From positions 1-59,747 of the forward strand of contig JBKQVT010000026.1 of assembly GCA_052139835.1 (NCBI GenBank): a DNA stretch of 59,747 nt. The letters are read 5' to 3'. Shown here one piece after another: positions 39,323 to 48,624 of the stretch. The stretch's first letter is position 1; every line of letters starts with the position of its first letter. The notes below the pieces were generated by a model. That model made no database searches and was not told the origin of the DNA. It saw only the letters and a program-made list of their open reading frames with translations. This stretch comes from JBKQVT01 sp052139835 (GTDB taxonomy: Bacteria > Planctomycetota > Planctomycetia > Pirellulales > Thermoguttaceae). The position numbers and the translations under genes are program-made.

Positions 39323-39886
39323 ATGAGCACAATTGCCCATCTGACGCTGGCCCAGTACGACCGCATGATCGCGGCCGGCGTCTTCGACCAAGGCCAGCGT
39401 CGGCGGCTCGAATTCATCCACGGGGAGATTCGGGAAATGAATCCCATCGGATCGCGACACGAGGAAATCGTCGATTGGCTGACTGTATGGAGCGTCGACA
39501 ACCTGCCCAGGAAAGAGGTCCGAGTCCGAATTCAGAACTCGATCGGCCTGCCCGCCCTCGAAAGCGCTCCGGAGCCCGACGTGGCCTGGGTCGTCCAGCG
39601 CAGTTACTCCCGCGGCCGGCCGGTCGCCGAAGACGTCCTGCTGGTGATCGAGGTCGCCGAGAGCAGCTTAGCCGTCGATACCGGTGAGAAGGCCGACCTG
39701 TATGCCGCGGCCGGCATTGCGGACTATTGGGTCGTGGACGTGGCCGCCGAGCGCATCGAAGTCCGCCGCGAGCCGCTTTCCGGCCGTTACCAATCTATAA
39801 CGACGTACTCCGGCAACGACGACCTGCGGCCGCTGCGGCTGCCCGAAATCAGCCTGCGTCCCGCGTCACTCTGGTCGGCACGGTGA
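39323..39886 (+). CDS. Uma2-family restriction-endonuclease-like protein
   Basis: A 187-residue protein of the DUF820/Uma2 family, a PD-(D/E)XK nuclease-like fold much expanded in cyanobacteria and planctomycetes. Signatures are RRLEFIHGEIREMNPIGSRHE, ESAPEPDVAWV (metal Asp), LLVIEVAESSLAVDTGEKAD (E...K) and YAAAGIADYWVVDV. The function in most hosts is unknown. It lies between the kinase and the KdpD sensor gene and may share their transcript, although TATAAT at 39284 offers its own start. Start at ATG 39323. Confidence 0.85.
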   Translation: MSTIAHLTLAQYDRMIAAGVFDQGQRRRLEFIHGEIREMNPIGSRHEEIVDWLTVWSVDNLPRKEVRVRIQNSIGLPALESAPEPDVAWVVQRSYSRGRPVAEDVLLVIEVAESSLAVDTGEKADLYAAAGIADYWVVDVAAERIEVRREPLSGRYQSITTYSGNDDLRPLRLPEISLRPASLWSAR

Positions 39887-39905
39887 GAGCGAGGCGGTCC
39901 CAGCC

Positions 39906-41057
39906 GTGTCCAACGACGAACTCCAGCCCAAGCCTGAAGCCTTCCTCGACCTCATCCGCCGCCAACAGCGCGGAAGGCTGAAAATCTACCTCGGCTTCGC
40001 CGCCGGCGTGGGCAAGACCTACGACATGCTCCAGGAAGGCAACCGCCTGCGGAAACAGGGCATCGACGTGGTCATCGGCTTCGTCGAGGCGCACGGCCGG
40101 GCGGAGACCATCGCCCAGATCGGCCAGTTGGAACAAGTGCCGCGGCGGCGGATCGAGTACCACGGCATCGTCTTGGAGGAGATGGACATCGACGCCGTCC
40201 TGGCTCGCCGCCCCACCATCGCCCTGGTCGACGAGTTGGCCCACACCAACGCCCCCGGCAGCCGCAATCCCAAGCGCTACCAGGACGTGGAAGAACTGCT
40301 CCGCGCGGGCGTCAGCGTAGTGACCACGCTCAACATCCAGCACCTGGAAAGCCTGCACGACATCGTGCAGCGGGCCACCGGGGTGCGCGTCAAGGAACGC
40401 ATCCCCGACTACGTCGTCGCCATGGCCGACCAGATCGTCAACGTCGATCTTTCCGCCGAGGACCTCCGCGAGCGGCTCCAGAGCGGCAAGATTTATCCGC
40501 CCGAGCGCATCGCCACCGCGATGGAGAACTTCTTCGTGCCGGAGAAGTTGACGCAACTGCGGGAGCTGGCCATGGAAGAGATCGCCTTCCGGCTGGATCA
40601 ACATCGCCGCGAGGAGAGCCAGCGGAGCGGCGAGACGCTTTCGGGCTCGGAGCGGGTGATGGTCTGCCTCAGCTCGCGGAGCCCGTATGCCCCCGCCCTC
40701 TTGCGCAAGGCGGCCCGCATCGCCGACCGCCTGGGCGCGCCGTGGTACGCGGTCTACGTGCAGACGCCCCGCGAGTCGGTGGTGCACATCGACGCGGCCA
40801 CCCAGCGGCAGATCGGCAACACCCTCGAGCTGGCCCGGCAACTCGGCGGCACCACCTTCCAGTTCAAAGGCGCCGACCTGGTCAGCACCATCGCTACCTT
40901 CGTCGCCGAATACGGGATCACGCACATCGTCGTGGGGCGGAGCCGCTGGCCCTGGTATCGCCGTTGGTTGGGGCCGTCGGTCTTGGACCGTCTCATGCAG
41001 CGGATTGCCGGAGTGGACGTGGTGGTGGTCGACAATAGCCCGCCGGGGGTGAGTTAA
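39906..41057 (+). CDS. KdpD N-terminal sensor domain with USP, no kinase
   Basis: A 383-residue stand-alone copy of the cytoplasmic N-terminal half of KdpD. Walker A is GFAAGVGKTYDML (about 31-43) and Walker B TIALVDELAHTNAPGSRNPKR with the downstream VTTLNIQHLESLHDIV. The universal-stress-protein domain occupies about 245-380 (RVMVCLSSRSPYAPALLRKA, ending in VDVVVVDN). The membrane and histidine-kinase parts of full KdpD are absent, and the separate kinase at 37303 has no KdpD domain. N-terminal-only KdpD is known in cyanobacteria and Deinococcus. The GTG start at 39906 follows GCGGTCCCAGCC weakly. Confidence 0.9.
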   Translation: MSNDELQPKPEAFLDLIRRQQRGRLKIYLGFAAGVGKTYDMLQEGNRLRKQGIDVVIGFVEAHGRAETIAQIGQLEQVPRRRIEYHGIVLEEMDIDAVLARRPTIALVDELAHTNAPGSRNPKRYQDVEELLRAGVSVVTTLNIQHLESLHDIVQRATGVRVKERIPDYVVAMADQIVNVDLSAEDLRERLQSGKIYPPERIATAMENFFVPEKLTQLRELAMEEIAFRLDQHRREESQRSGETLSGSERVMVCLSSRSPYAPALLRKAARIADRLGAPWYAVYVQTPRESVVHIDAATQRQIGNTLELARQLGGTTFQFKGADLVSTIATFVAEYGITHIVVGRSRWPWYRRWLGPSVLDRLMQRIAGVDVVVVDNSPPGVS

Positions 41058-41437
41058 TCCACGTTGGGTGAGCACGGGCCATGAGCCGGAGGCGTGAGCC
41101 TCCGGATACCCCGGCGCAATCCATGACGGCGGCCGGCAACGGCGACGTTCCCGACCGCGACGCTGCCGCGCCCGCCGCTTGAGTCTGCCGGATTCTGGCA
41201 AGGCAAGGCAAGATTTGCGGGCCCTCGGCAACTACTGATTAGCGCACAGGGCGAGAAAAGTATCACGATTTAACTTGACCGGCCGATGAAAAAAAGAAGG
41301 GGCGTCATCGGTCGATCCAAGACGACGTGCGGACCTCCGCGGTCTGAAAGTCTTGACGGTGTGCGCATTGATGTTGTAGAATTTACGTCGTTGGAGCTTG
41401 GAAGGGCGAGTTCCGGCATAGGGAAGAGGAGGGTGGC
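41058..41437. other. Gene-free region upstream of the exported protease
   Basis: It contains a small palindrome GAGCCGGAGGCGTGAGCCTCCGG (near 41092-41114, with a similar element near 48480). A promoter is in its right end (see next). I see no gene or RNA otherwise. Confidence 0.5.
41353..41382 (+). promoter_or_regulatory. Sigma70-type promoter
   Basis: TTGACG (41353-41358), 18 bp, TAGAAT (41377-41382), 56 bp upstream of the ATG at 41438. Confidence 0.6.
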
Positions 41438-42337
41438 ATGAAGGGTGAACGTTCGAGGACGAGGCGGTTGCGGTTTGAATCGCTCGAAGGGCGATTGGTG
41501 TTGTCGGTGGCCCCCAGCCTGCCGGCGGTCCATGCGGCGAGTCTCCATGCAATAACCCCCGTCGCGACCGAAAGCTCGAATTGGTCGGGGTACGCCGTGA
41601 CGGGCAGTTCGGTCAGCTACGTGGCCGGCTCCTGGGTCGTGCCCACCGTCAGCACGACGACCAGCGGCTACACGTCGGTTTGGGTGGGAATCGACGGCTT
41701 CAGCTCCTCGACGGTCGAGCAGATCGGGACCGACTCCGACTATGTCGGCGGCCGGGTAAGCTATTATGCGTGGTATGAGATGTACCCGGCTGCTTCCTAC
41801 AACATCTCCATGACGGTCAAGCCCGGCGACGCCATGACCGCGTCGGTCGCCTACCAGGGGAACAACAGTTTCCTCTTGACCATCACCGACACGACCGAAA
41901 CCGAGACGTTCAGCAAGGCCTTTACCATGTCGGGGGCAGCCAGGTCCTCGGCCGAATGGATCGTGGAAGCGCCTTCTTCCTACTCCGGCGTTCTGGCTTT
42001 GTCGAACTTCGGATCGGTGACCTTCACCAACGCCTACGCCACCATCGGCACGACCACGGCCGCGATCGACTACTGGCAGTCGTATTCCATCAACCTGGTG
42101 ACCGGCTCGACGGTGCAGGGTTCCACGGCGTCGTTGTCCGATTCCACGGCGACCAAGGCCCTGCCCACCGGCACGACGGCCACGTATTCGGGCACGGTGT
42201 CGAAATTCACGGTCACGTATGAGGCACTCGCCAGCACGGGGACTACCTCGCGTCATCACGGCCGGGGCGGGCCTTCGAGTGTGGGTTCAGGTTCTGATCC
42301 GAGCCCGGGCTCCGGCTGGGGTTGGGGCTGGTGGTGA
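41438..42337 (+). CDS. Exported glutamic-peptidase-like (G1/eqolisin) protein
   Basis: A 299-residue exported protein. The N-terminus RRLRFESLEGRLVLS is a motif found on many planctomycete surface proteins and probably acts in export. Residues about 45-235 match the G1 (eqolisin) peptidase fold: SSNWSGYAV, VAGSWVVPTV, VWVGIDGF, TVEQIGTDSD with the catalytic Gln, and SAEWIVEAPSS with the catalytic Glu. G1 enzymes act at acidic pH. A Ser/Thr-rich tail ends in a Gly/Trp stretch (GWGWGWW). Start at ATG 41438 with GGAGGGTGGC upstream. Confidence 0.85.
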   Translation: MKGERSRTRRLRFESLEGRLVLSVAPSLPAVHAASLHAITPVATESSNWSGYAVTGSSVSYVAGSWVVPTVSTTTSGYTSVWVGIDGFSSSTVEQIGTDSDYVGGRVSYYAWYEMYPAASYNISMTVKPGDAMTASVAYQGNNSFLLTITDTTETETFSKAFTMSGAARSSAEWIVEAPSSYSGVLALSNFGSVTFTNAYATIGTTTAAIDYWQSYSINLVTGSTVQGSTASLSDSTATKALPTGTTATYSGTVSKFTVTYEALASTGTTSRHHGRGGPSSVGSGSDPSPGSGWGWGWW

Positions 42338-42354
42338 TGAGCCCTCGCTGTTAC

Positions 42355-42382
42355 ACCTAACCCTTTCCCGGAGGGAGAGGGG
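42355..42382. repeat. CTCTCCC-type palindromic repeat, copy 7
   Basis: CCTAACCCTTTCCC then GGAGGGAGAGGGG. It provides the last codons of ispG on the reverse strand. Confidence 0.75.
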
Positions 42383-43532
42383 ACCTGTCGGCAATCAGCA
42401 GATCGAGTTGCTCCAGCAACCGGGAAAGGATTTCGCCGTAGGAATACGCCCCCAGCGGCGTGCCGCCACGCTTGAGGTTCACCCGCTCCGGGCCGCACCA
42501 CAGGCCCAGGTCGGCGGCGTCGGTCTCGCCGGGGCCGTTCACGCGGCAGCCCATCACGGCGATGGTCACGTCGTGCTCGGCGGCGTAGCGGGTGGCCGCC
42601 CGGACCTGCTCGGCCAGCTCGATGAAGGCCACGTTCTGGACCCGCGAACAGCCCGGACAGGCGATGATGTTCAGCCCCCGCGGCGGCCCGGCCGGCAAGA
42701 ACCGGCCGGCGGCAATGTCGTCGAGGATCTCTCGCCCCGCCGCAACCTCCTCGTGCTTCCGCGCCGCCGGCACGGTGAGCGAGACGCGGATCGTATCGCC
42801 GATGCCCAGCGGAATAAGCTGCTCCAGGGCCCGCCGGGTCTTGACGATCCCCTCGGGCGGCATCCCCGCCTCGGTCACGCCCAAGTGCAGCGGCACGTCG
42901 GGACGCTCGTGGGCAAAGAGCCGATTGAGCTGGACCACGACCTCCGGATCGGAATCCTTCAGCGACACGCAGTAGCGCGTAAAGCCGAGCCGGTCCAATA
43001 GCGCGCAGTGATCCAGGGCGCTGTGGAGCATCGGCCGCAGGGCGTCGTCGGCGGCGAAGCGGTCGCGCTGGGCGGGATCGACCGAGCCGCAATTCACGCC
43101 GACCCGCAAGGCGCAGCCGTGCCCGCCCGCGGCGTCCACCAGGAATCGCACCTTGTCCTGCCAGGGGCGATTGGGCTCGTGGTGGTAGAGGTGGCCGGGG
43201 TTGTAGCGGATCTTATCGACCCAGGGGGCGACCTGGGCGGCCAGGCGGTAGTTTTCCTGGAGGTCGACGGAGAGGTTCGCCCCCGAGCGGCGGCGGACCT
43301 CGGCCAGGGCCGCGGTATCGGCGGCCGTGTCGGCGGCGATCCGCACTACGCCCGCCCCCGCCGCCGCCAATTGCTCCACCTGGGCGACGGTGGCCTCGAC
43401 GTCGGCCGTCTTCGTGGCACACATGCTCTGCACGATGATCGGCTCGCCCCCCCCGATTGTGACCGACCCGACCTGGACCGGACGGGTGGGGTTGCGAGGG
43501 GCGGCTGCGGTCGGCGGCAGGTCTTCGGGCAT
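42357..43532 (-). CDS. ispG: 4-hydroxy-3-methylbut-2-enyl-diphosphate synthase IspG
   Basis: The [4Fe-4S] enzyme of the MEP isoprenoid pathway that converts ME-cPP to HMBPP. The 391-residue product starts with RPVQVGSVTIGGGEPIIVQSM and contains DLQENYRLA, VGVNCGSVD and CVSLKDSD. The cluster ligands are in CPGCSR and GCRVNGPGE. It lacks the large inserted domain of the plant/chlamydial form, so it is the short bacterial type. The last residues (PLPPGKG) are encoded by a palindromic repeat. Start at ATG 43532; the longer frame covers another palindrome. Confidence 0.95.
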   Translation of the reverse strand: MPEDLPPTAAAPRNPTRPVQVGSVTIGGGEPIIVQSMCATKTADVEATVAQVEQLAAAGAGVVRIAADTAADTAALAEVRRRSGANLSVDLQENYRLAAQVAPWVDKIRYNPGHLYHHEPNRPWQDKVRFLVDAAGGHGCALRVGVNCGSVDPAQRDRFAADDALRPMLHSALDHCALLDRLGFTRYCVSLKDSDPEVVVQLNRLFAHERPDVPLHLGVTEAGMPPEGIVKTRRALEQLIPLGIGDTIRVSLTVPAARKHEEVAAGREILDDIAAGRFLPAGPPRGLNIIACPGCSRVQNVAFIELAEQVRAATRYAAEHDVTIAVMGCRVNGPGETDAADLGLWCGPERVNLKRGGTPLGAYSYGEILSRLLEQLDLLIADRSPLPPGKG

Positions 43533-43591
43533 GGAACCATTTTGACCGCCGCCGGCAGGCAATTCAAGGCAAGGTGACGATGCAGGCGAAT

Positions 43592-43613
43592 CCCACCGGA
43601 CGCAGCCGGTGGG
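43592..43613. repeat. CCCACCGG/CCGGTGGG palindrome
   Basis: CCCACCGG-ACGCAG-CCGGTGGG, second copy of the element at 26376-26393. Confidence 0.7.
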
Positions 43614-43659
43614 CGTGGAGACCAGCCCGCAACCCAGTCCCCCCCGGTTCCGGGAATCC

Positions 43660-43695
43660 AAATTGGAGAATCTGTAACGACTTTGCCGATAAAGT
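43660..43695 (+). other. 36-bp element shared with 18909-18944
   Basis: AAATTGGAGAATCTGTAACG then ACTTTGCCGATAAAGT; 27 of 36 bases match the copy upstream of cpaB. It lies 90 bp before the lipoprotein gene and could be a promoter element of a special sigma factor. Confidence 0.45.
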
Positions 43696-43785
43696 AGACA
43701 ATGACGCCCTCCCCAACAAGGCTATCGCCTTGCGGCGAGGACGCACGTCGGGCACGGATGACGGGAAATTGCTCCTAAGTTCTTT

Positions 43786-44916
43786 ATGCAAAAAGTCTTG
43801 CGACATATCGCCTTGCTCGGCTGCCTCTTCGCGCCCGGCTGCGCGCTGCTGCCGCAGATCGCCCATCAGCCGACCGTCCATAACCCATTCCCGCAGCTTT
43901 CCAAAGTTGCCGTGGCGCCGTTTTTCAACCAGAGCAACGAGCCGACCGTGGACGGGCGGCGGATTGCCCTGGCCTATTTCAACGAGCTGCAACTCGTGCC
44001 GGGCTTTGAAGTGGTGCCGGTCGAGGTGGTGGAGAAGGCGATGCTGGACCATCGCATCAACATGCGGGGTCCCACCGATGCCCGGCTGCTGGCCCAAATC
44101 CTCGGCGTCGACGCGGTGGTGGTCGGGGCGATCACCGATTATTCGCCCTATTACCCGCCGCGGATCGCCCTGCACGTGGAATGGTATGCGGCCAACCCCA
44201 ATTTCCACCCCATTCCGCCCGGCTACGGGTTGCCTTGGGGAAGTCCCGAGGAGCGCGACATCCCGGCGCCGCTGGTCTTCGAGGCCGAAATGGCCTTGGC
44301 CAAGGCCCAATTGAAGACCCAGACGCCGCCATACGAGAAACTCCCCGATAATGCCGCGAATTTGCCCTTGAGTTATCAGTCGCCGGCGGGCAAGACGCCG
44401 GCGGGCAAGCTGACGGCCGATAAGATTCCCACCAAGATGCCGGCAGATAAGGCGTCGGTGGAAAAGGCGTCAGCGGAAACCGCACCGGCGGATAAGACCG
44501 CGGTGGATAAAGCGTCGATGGAAAAGGCGCCGGTGGAAAAGGCCTCGATGGATCGGGCGGCCTCGGGCGGACAAATTGTCGTGGCCCCGGGCGCGGGCTT
44601 GCCGCCGAACTGGCCCGATCCACGTGGTTTTATCCCGCCGCCGCCGAGCCGATGTCCGCCGCTTGCCTGTCCCAGCGACACCCCGGTGCTTCAGCACACG
44701 CGGACCTACAACGGCAACGACATGGAGTTTACCGAGGCGTTGTCGAGCTACTATTTCTTCCGCGACGACGCCCGCTTTGGGGGGTGGCAGAATTACCTAG
44801 AGCGCAGCGATGACTTTATCCGATTTTGTTGCCACATGCACATCTCCGAAATGCTCAGCGCCCGCGGCGGCGCCGGCGAATCGCGAGTAGTGTGGCGGTG
44901 GCCGACCATCCGATAA
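43786..44916 (+). CDS. CsgG-like outer-membrane lipoprotein with pentapeptide repeats
   Basis: A 376-residue lipoprotein. The signal peptide ends at a lipobox (LFAPGC, lipidated Cys19). Residues about 35-150 resemble the CsgG/TolB-N type: VAVAPFFNQSNEPTVDGRRI, LVPGFEVVPVEVVEKAML, LGVDAVVVGAITDYSPYYPP. Residues about 203-265 are a degenerate pentapeptide repeat (ADKAS, VEKAS, AETAP, ADKTA, MEKAP), probably a flexible linker. The C-terminal 100 residues (NDMEFTEALSSYYFFRDDAR) form a second unit without a known name. The role may be in secretion or envelope stress. Start at ATG 43786. Confidence 0.75.
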   Translation: MQKVLRHIALLGCLFAPGCALLPQIAHQPTVHNPFPQLSKVAVAPFFNQSNEPTVDGRRIALAYFNELQLVPGFEVVPVEVVEKAMLDHRINMRGPTDARLLAQILGVDAVVVGAITDYSPYYPPRIALHVEWYAANPNFHPIPPGYGLPWGSPEERDIPAPLVFEAEMALAKAQLKTQTPPYEKLPDNAANLPLSYQSPAGKTPAGKLTADKIPTKMPADKASVEKASAETAPADKTAVDKASMEKAPVEKASMDRAASGGQIVVAPGAGLPPNWPDPRGFIPPPPSRCPPLACPSDTPVLQHTRTYNGNDMEFTEALSSYYFFRDDARFGGWQNYLERSDDFIRFCCHMHISEMLSARGGAGESRVVWRWPTIR

Positions 44917-44965
44917 ACAACTAGGGGGCCGCGCCCGCGGCCGAGAGCCGAGGAGACCATCGGTC

Positions 44966-45211
44966 ATGAGTCAGGACATCAACGTGCTGGCGCTGGTCAA
45001 GGGCGTGGAGCGCTACGTCTTCCTCTACGACGATGCCAGCCGCGCGGAAACGCTGCGGACGTTGGGCCGCTACGCCTCGAATCCGGAGTTGAGCTTCACC
45101 TGGTACGACGCGGCCATTCTGAGCCAGAAGATCCGGCAGGAGAGCCAGGAGTACGCCCCTTCGCACCGTTTCGACCTGCCTCTGCCCACCGACCAGGATG
45201 AATTCGCCTAG
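44966..45211 (+). CDS. Small planctomycete-type protein, unknown function
   Basis: An 81-residue soluble protein (MSQDINVLALVKGVERYVFL, WYDAAILSQKIRQESQEY). The layout looks like a small alpha/beta protein. It lies 9 nt before xerC/D on the same strand and probably shares its transcript. I know no function; co-occurrence with the recombinase is the only clue. Confidence 0.7.
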   Translation: MSQDINVLALVKGVERYVFLYDDASRAETLRTLGRYASNPELSFTWYDAAILSQKIRQESQEYAPSHRFDLPLPTDQDEFA

Positions 45212-45220
45212 CGGTCGTCC

Positions 45221-46123
45221 ATGCACACCGCCATCACCCGTTTCCTCCGCTACCTGCGCGTAGAGCGCAACGCTTCGGAGTTGACCGTCAAGAGCTACCG
45301 TGAGGACCTCACGGCGCTGGCAGACTACCTGAGCGAGGCCCGCGGCGGCCCCTGTCCCGAACCGGGATCGCTCGACGTGCTGGAGCTGCGCGGCTACGTG
45401 GCGGCCCTGCACGAAGCGGGCTACGCCAAGAGCACGGTCGCCCGCCGCCTGGCTTCGCTGCGGAGCTTCTTCCGCTTCGGCCAGCGGGACGGGTGGGCCA
45501 AGGGGAATCCGGCCAAGCCGCTGCGTAACCCGCGGCGAGGCCGCACGCTGCCGCATTTCCTTTCCGCCGAGGAGATCGGCCGCCTGCTCTGGTCCCCGCC
45601 CGCGGACCGCCCCATGGGCCTGCGCGACCGCGCCATCCTGGAAACGATGTACGCGGCCGGGCTGCGGGTGAGCGAGGTGGTGGGCCTGGAGCAAGGCGAC
45701 CTCGACCTGGAGGCCGGCATCCTCCGCGTCCGCGGCAAGGGACGCCGCGAGCGGCTCGCGCCCATCGGCTCCTACGCGGTCCGCGCCTTGCAGCGCTGGC
45801 TGGCGGTGCGGCGGCTCCATCCACGGCAGCCTGCCGGCCCGCCATCGCCGGTGTTCGTCAACAAGTTCGGCCGCCGGCTCACGACGCGGAGCGTGGGGCG
45901 GATGCTGGAAAAGTACCTCCGCCTGACCGGCCTGGACGCCCGCACCACCCCGCATTCCCTGCGGCACAGTTTCGCCACCCACCTCTTGGACCGCGGCGCC
46001 GACATCCGCAGCGTGCAGGAGCTGCTGGGGCATAAGAGCCTGACGACGACGCAGATCTACACGCACGTGAGCACGGCCACGCTGCGGCAAGTCTACGAGC
46101 GCGCCCATCCGCGGGCGCAGTGA
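45221..46123 (+). CDS. Tyrosine recombinase XerC/XerD
   Basis: A 300-residue site-specific recombinase of the XerC/D type, which resolves chromosome dimers at dif. The N-terminal SAM-like domain is residues about 5-90. The catalytic residues are all present: Arg149 (AGLRVSE), Lys173 (RGKGRRE), His246 and Arg249 (HSLRHSF), His271 (LGHKS) and Tyr280 (IYTHV). Length and motifs fit a housekeeping Xer rather than an integron or phage integrase. It ends 11 bp from an opposing regulator gene. Confidence 0.92.
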   Translation: MHTAITRFLRYLRVERNASELTVKSYREDLTALADYLSEARGGPCPEPGSLDVLELRGYVAALHEAGYAKSTVARRLASLRSFFRFGQRDGWAKGNPAKPLRNPRRGRTLPHFLSAEEIGRLLWSPPADRPMGLRDRAILETMYAAGLRVSEVVGLEQGDLDLEAGILRVRGKGRRERLAPIGSYAVRALQRWLAVRRLHPRQPAGPPSPVFVNKFGRRLTTRSVGRMLEKYLRLTGLDARTTPHSLRHSFATHLLDRGADIRSVQELLGHKSLTTTQIYTHVSTATLRQVYERAHPRAQ

Positions 46124-46134
46124 TTCTACGGCGT

Positions 46135-46767
46135 TCAGACCAGGCCCTTGCGGACGGCCCACACGGCGGCCTGCGTGCGGTCGCTCACCGCGATCTTCCG
46201 CAGGATGTTCTGCACGTGCTCCTTGACCGTCTCGACGCTGATCTCCAACGAACGGCCGATCTCGCGGTTGCTCAGCCCCAAAGCCACGTGGCGCAACACC
46301 TGGGTCTCGCGCTGCGTCAGCGGCACGTCGTCGTCATCCACGGTCTGGCGGACTTTCATGGCCGCGGCAATCTTCTTCAACTCGCCGGTGCGGCTGGGGG
46401 CGTCGCCCTGGGCCACCGAGACGATCGTCGCCACGATGTTGTCGCGCGTCGAGCCCTTCAGCACATAGTCGCTGGCGCCCAGGGCCACGGCGCGGGCGAT
46501 GTACGTGGGGTTGTCGTAGGTCGACAGCATCACCACTTTGCTCTCCGGCACCTTGGCGCGAAGCTTCTCCAGCGTAGCCAGGCCGTCGCCGTCGGGCATG
46601 CGGATGTCCAGCAGCACGATGTCGGGCTTCAGCTTCTGGGCCAGCCGCAGGGCTTCCTTGCCGCTATCCGCCTCGCCGACAATCTCGATCTCCGTGCCGG
46701 CCAGCAAACTGGCCAGTCCGGTGCGAATGACCTGGTGGTCGTCGCAAACCAACATTTTAATACTCAT
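46135..46767 (-). CDS. LuxR/NarL-family response regulator
   Basis: A 210-residue regulator: receiver (1-120, acidic pair in VCDDHQ, phospho-Asp54 in IVLLDIRMPDGDG) and GerE-type helix-turn-helix (about 145-205, LTQRETQVLRHVALGLSNREI). No histidine kinase is next to it, so the partner is unknown. ATG 46767 follows TGGAGG. It faces xerC/D convergently. Confidence 0.92.
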   Translation of the reverse strand: MSIKMLVCDDHQVIRTGLASLLAGTEIEIVGEADSGKEALRLAQKLKPDIVLLDIRMPDGDGLATLEKLRAKVPESKVVMLSTYDNPTYIARAVALGASDYVLKGSTRDNIVATIVSVAQGDAPSRTGELKKIAAAMKVRQTVDDDDVPLTQRETQVLRHVALGLSNREIGRSLEISVETVKEHVQNILRKIAVSDRTQAAVWAVRKGLV

Positions 46768-47073
46768 GGGGGCCTCCAAGAACCTTCTGTTGCACGAAAC
46801 CAACGGCGCCACAGCACCCAATCCTAATCCACCTCTGGGAAGGATGAAATCCCCCGGAAGAACCAATCAACCCCCCCGACTCAGCGGGATAACCGCTAGA
46901 AATCGACACAAGGCGAGGGGGAATCCCCCACTTCTTGGCCGGAAGTTGACGACCCTCACCCGGTAACGTAGCTTTTCTCGGCGGGAAGGTTCGTTTTTGG
47001 CAACCGGTGGCATTGTTCCAACGCAGGCAGAACAAAGGGGACAGTCCCCTGCCGAGATTCTCAGGGTGTTTCT
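46768..47073. other. Divergent intergenic region of the two response regulators
   Basis: Small palindromes GGGGGAATCCCCC (46917-46929) and GGGGACAGTCCCC (47037-47049) lie here. A possible sigma70 promoter for the forward gene is TTGACG (46946-46951) with TAGCTT (46969-46974), 17-bp spacer. No gene is seen. Confidence 0.45.
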
Positions 47074-48459
<1,386 letters not shown>

Positions 48460-48624
48460 GTCGCGGCGAGCCGGTGACCTCAGCCTCCGGATAGGCGAAC
48501 GTCACGCGGATCGCTTCGCATTGGCGCTGGCCGTTCGGAGGCCCCTCTCCCCACTTGCGGGACCGACCGCCGCCCGTCATATTGAAACTTTTGGACCGTT
48601 CTAGGTAATTGGCGGTGCCGAGCG

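Noticed and set aside
35719..41057. Classical KdpD/KdpE pair
   Set aside because: No OmpR-type KdpE is present and the KdpD-like protein lacks membrane and kinase domains; the regulator is of NtrC type.
45221..46123. Integrase of a mobile element
   Set aside because: Length, motif spacing and the absence of attachment repeats or cargo genes fit a housekeeping XerC/D recombinase better.
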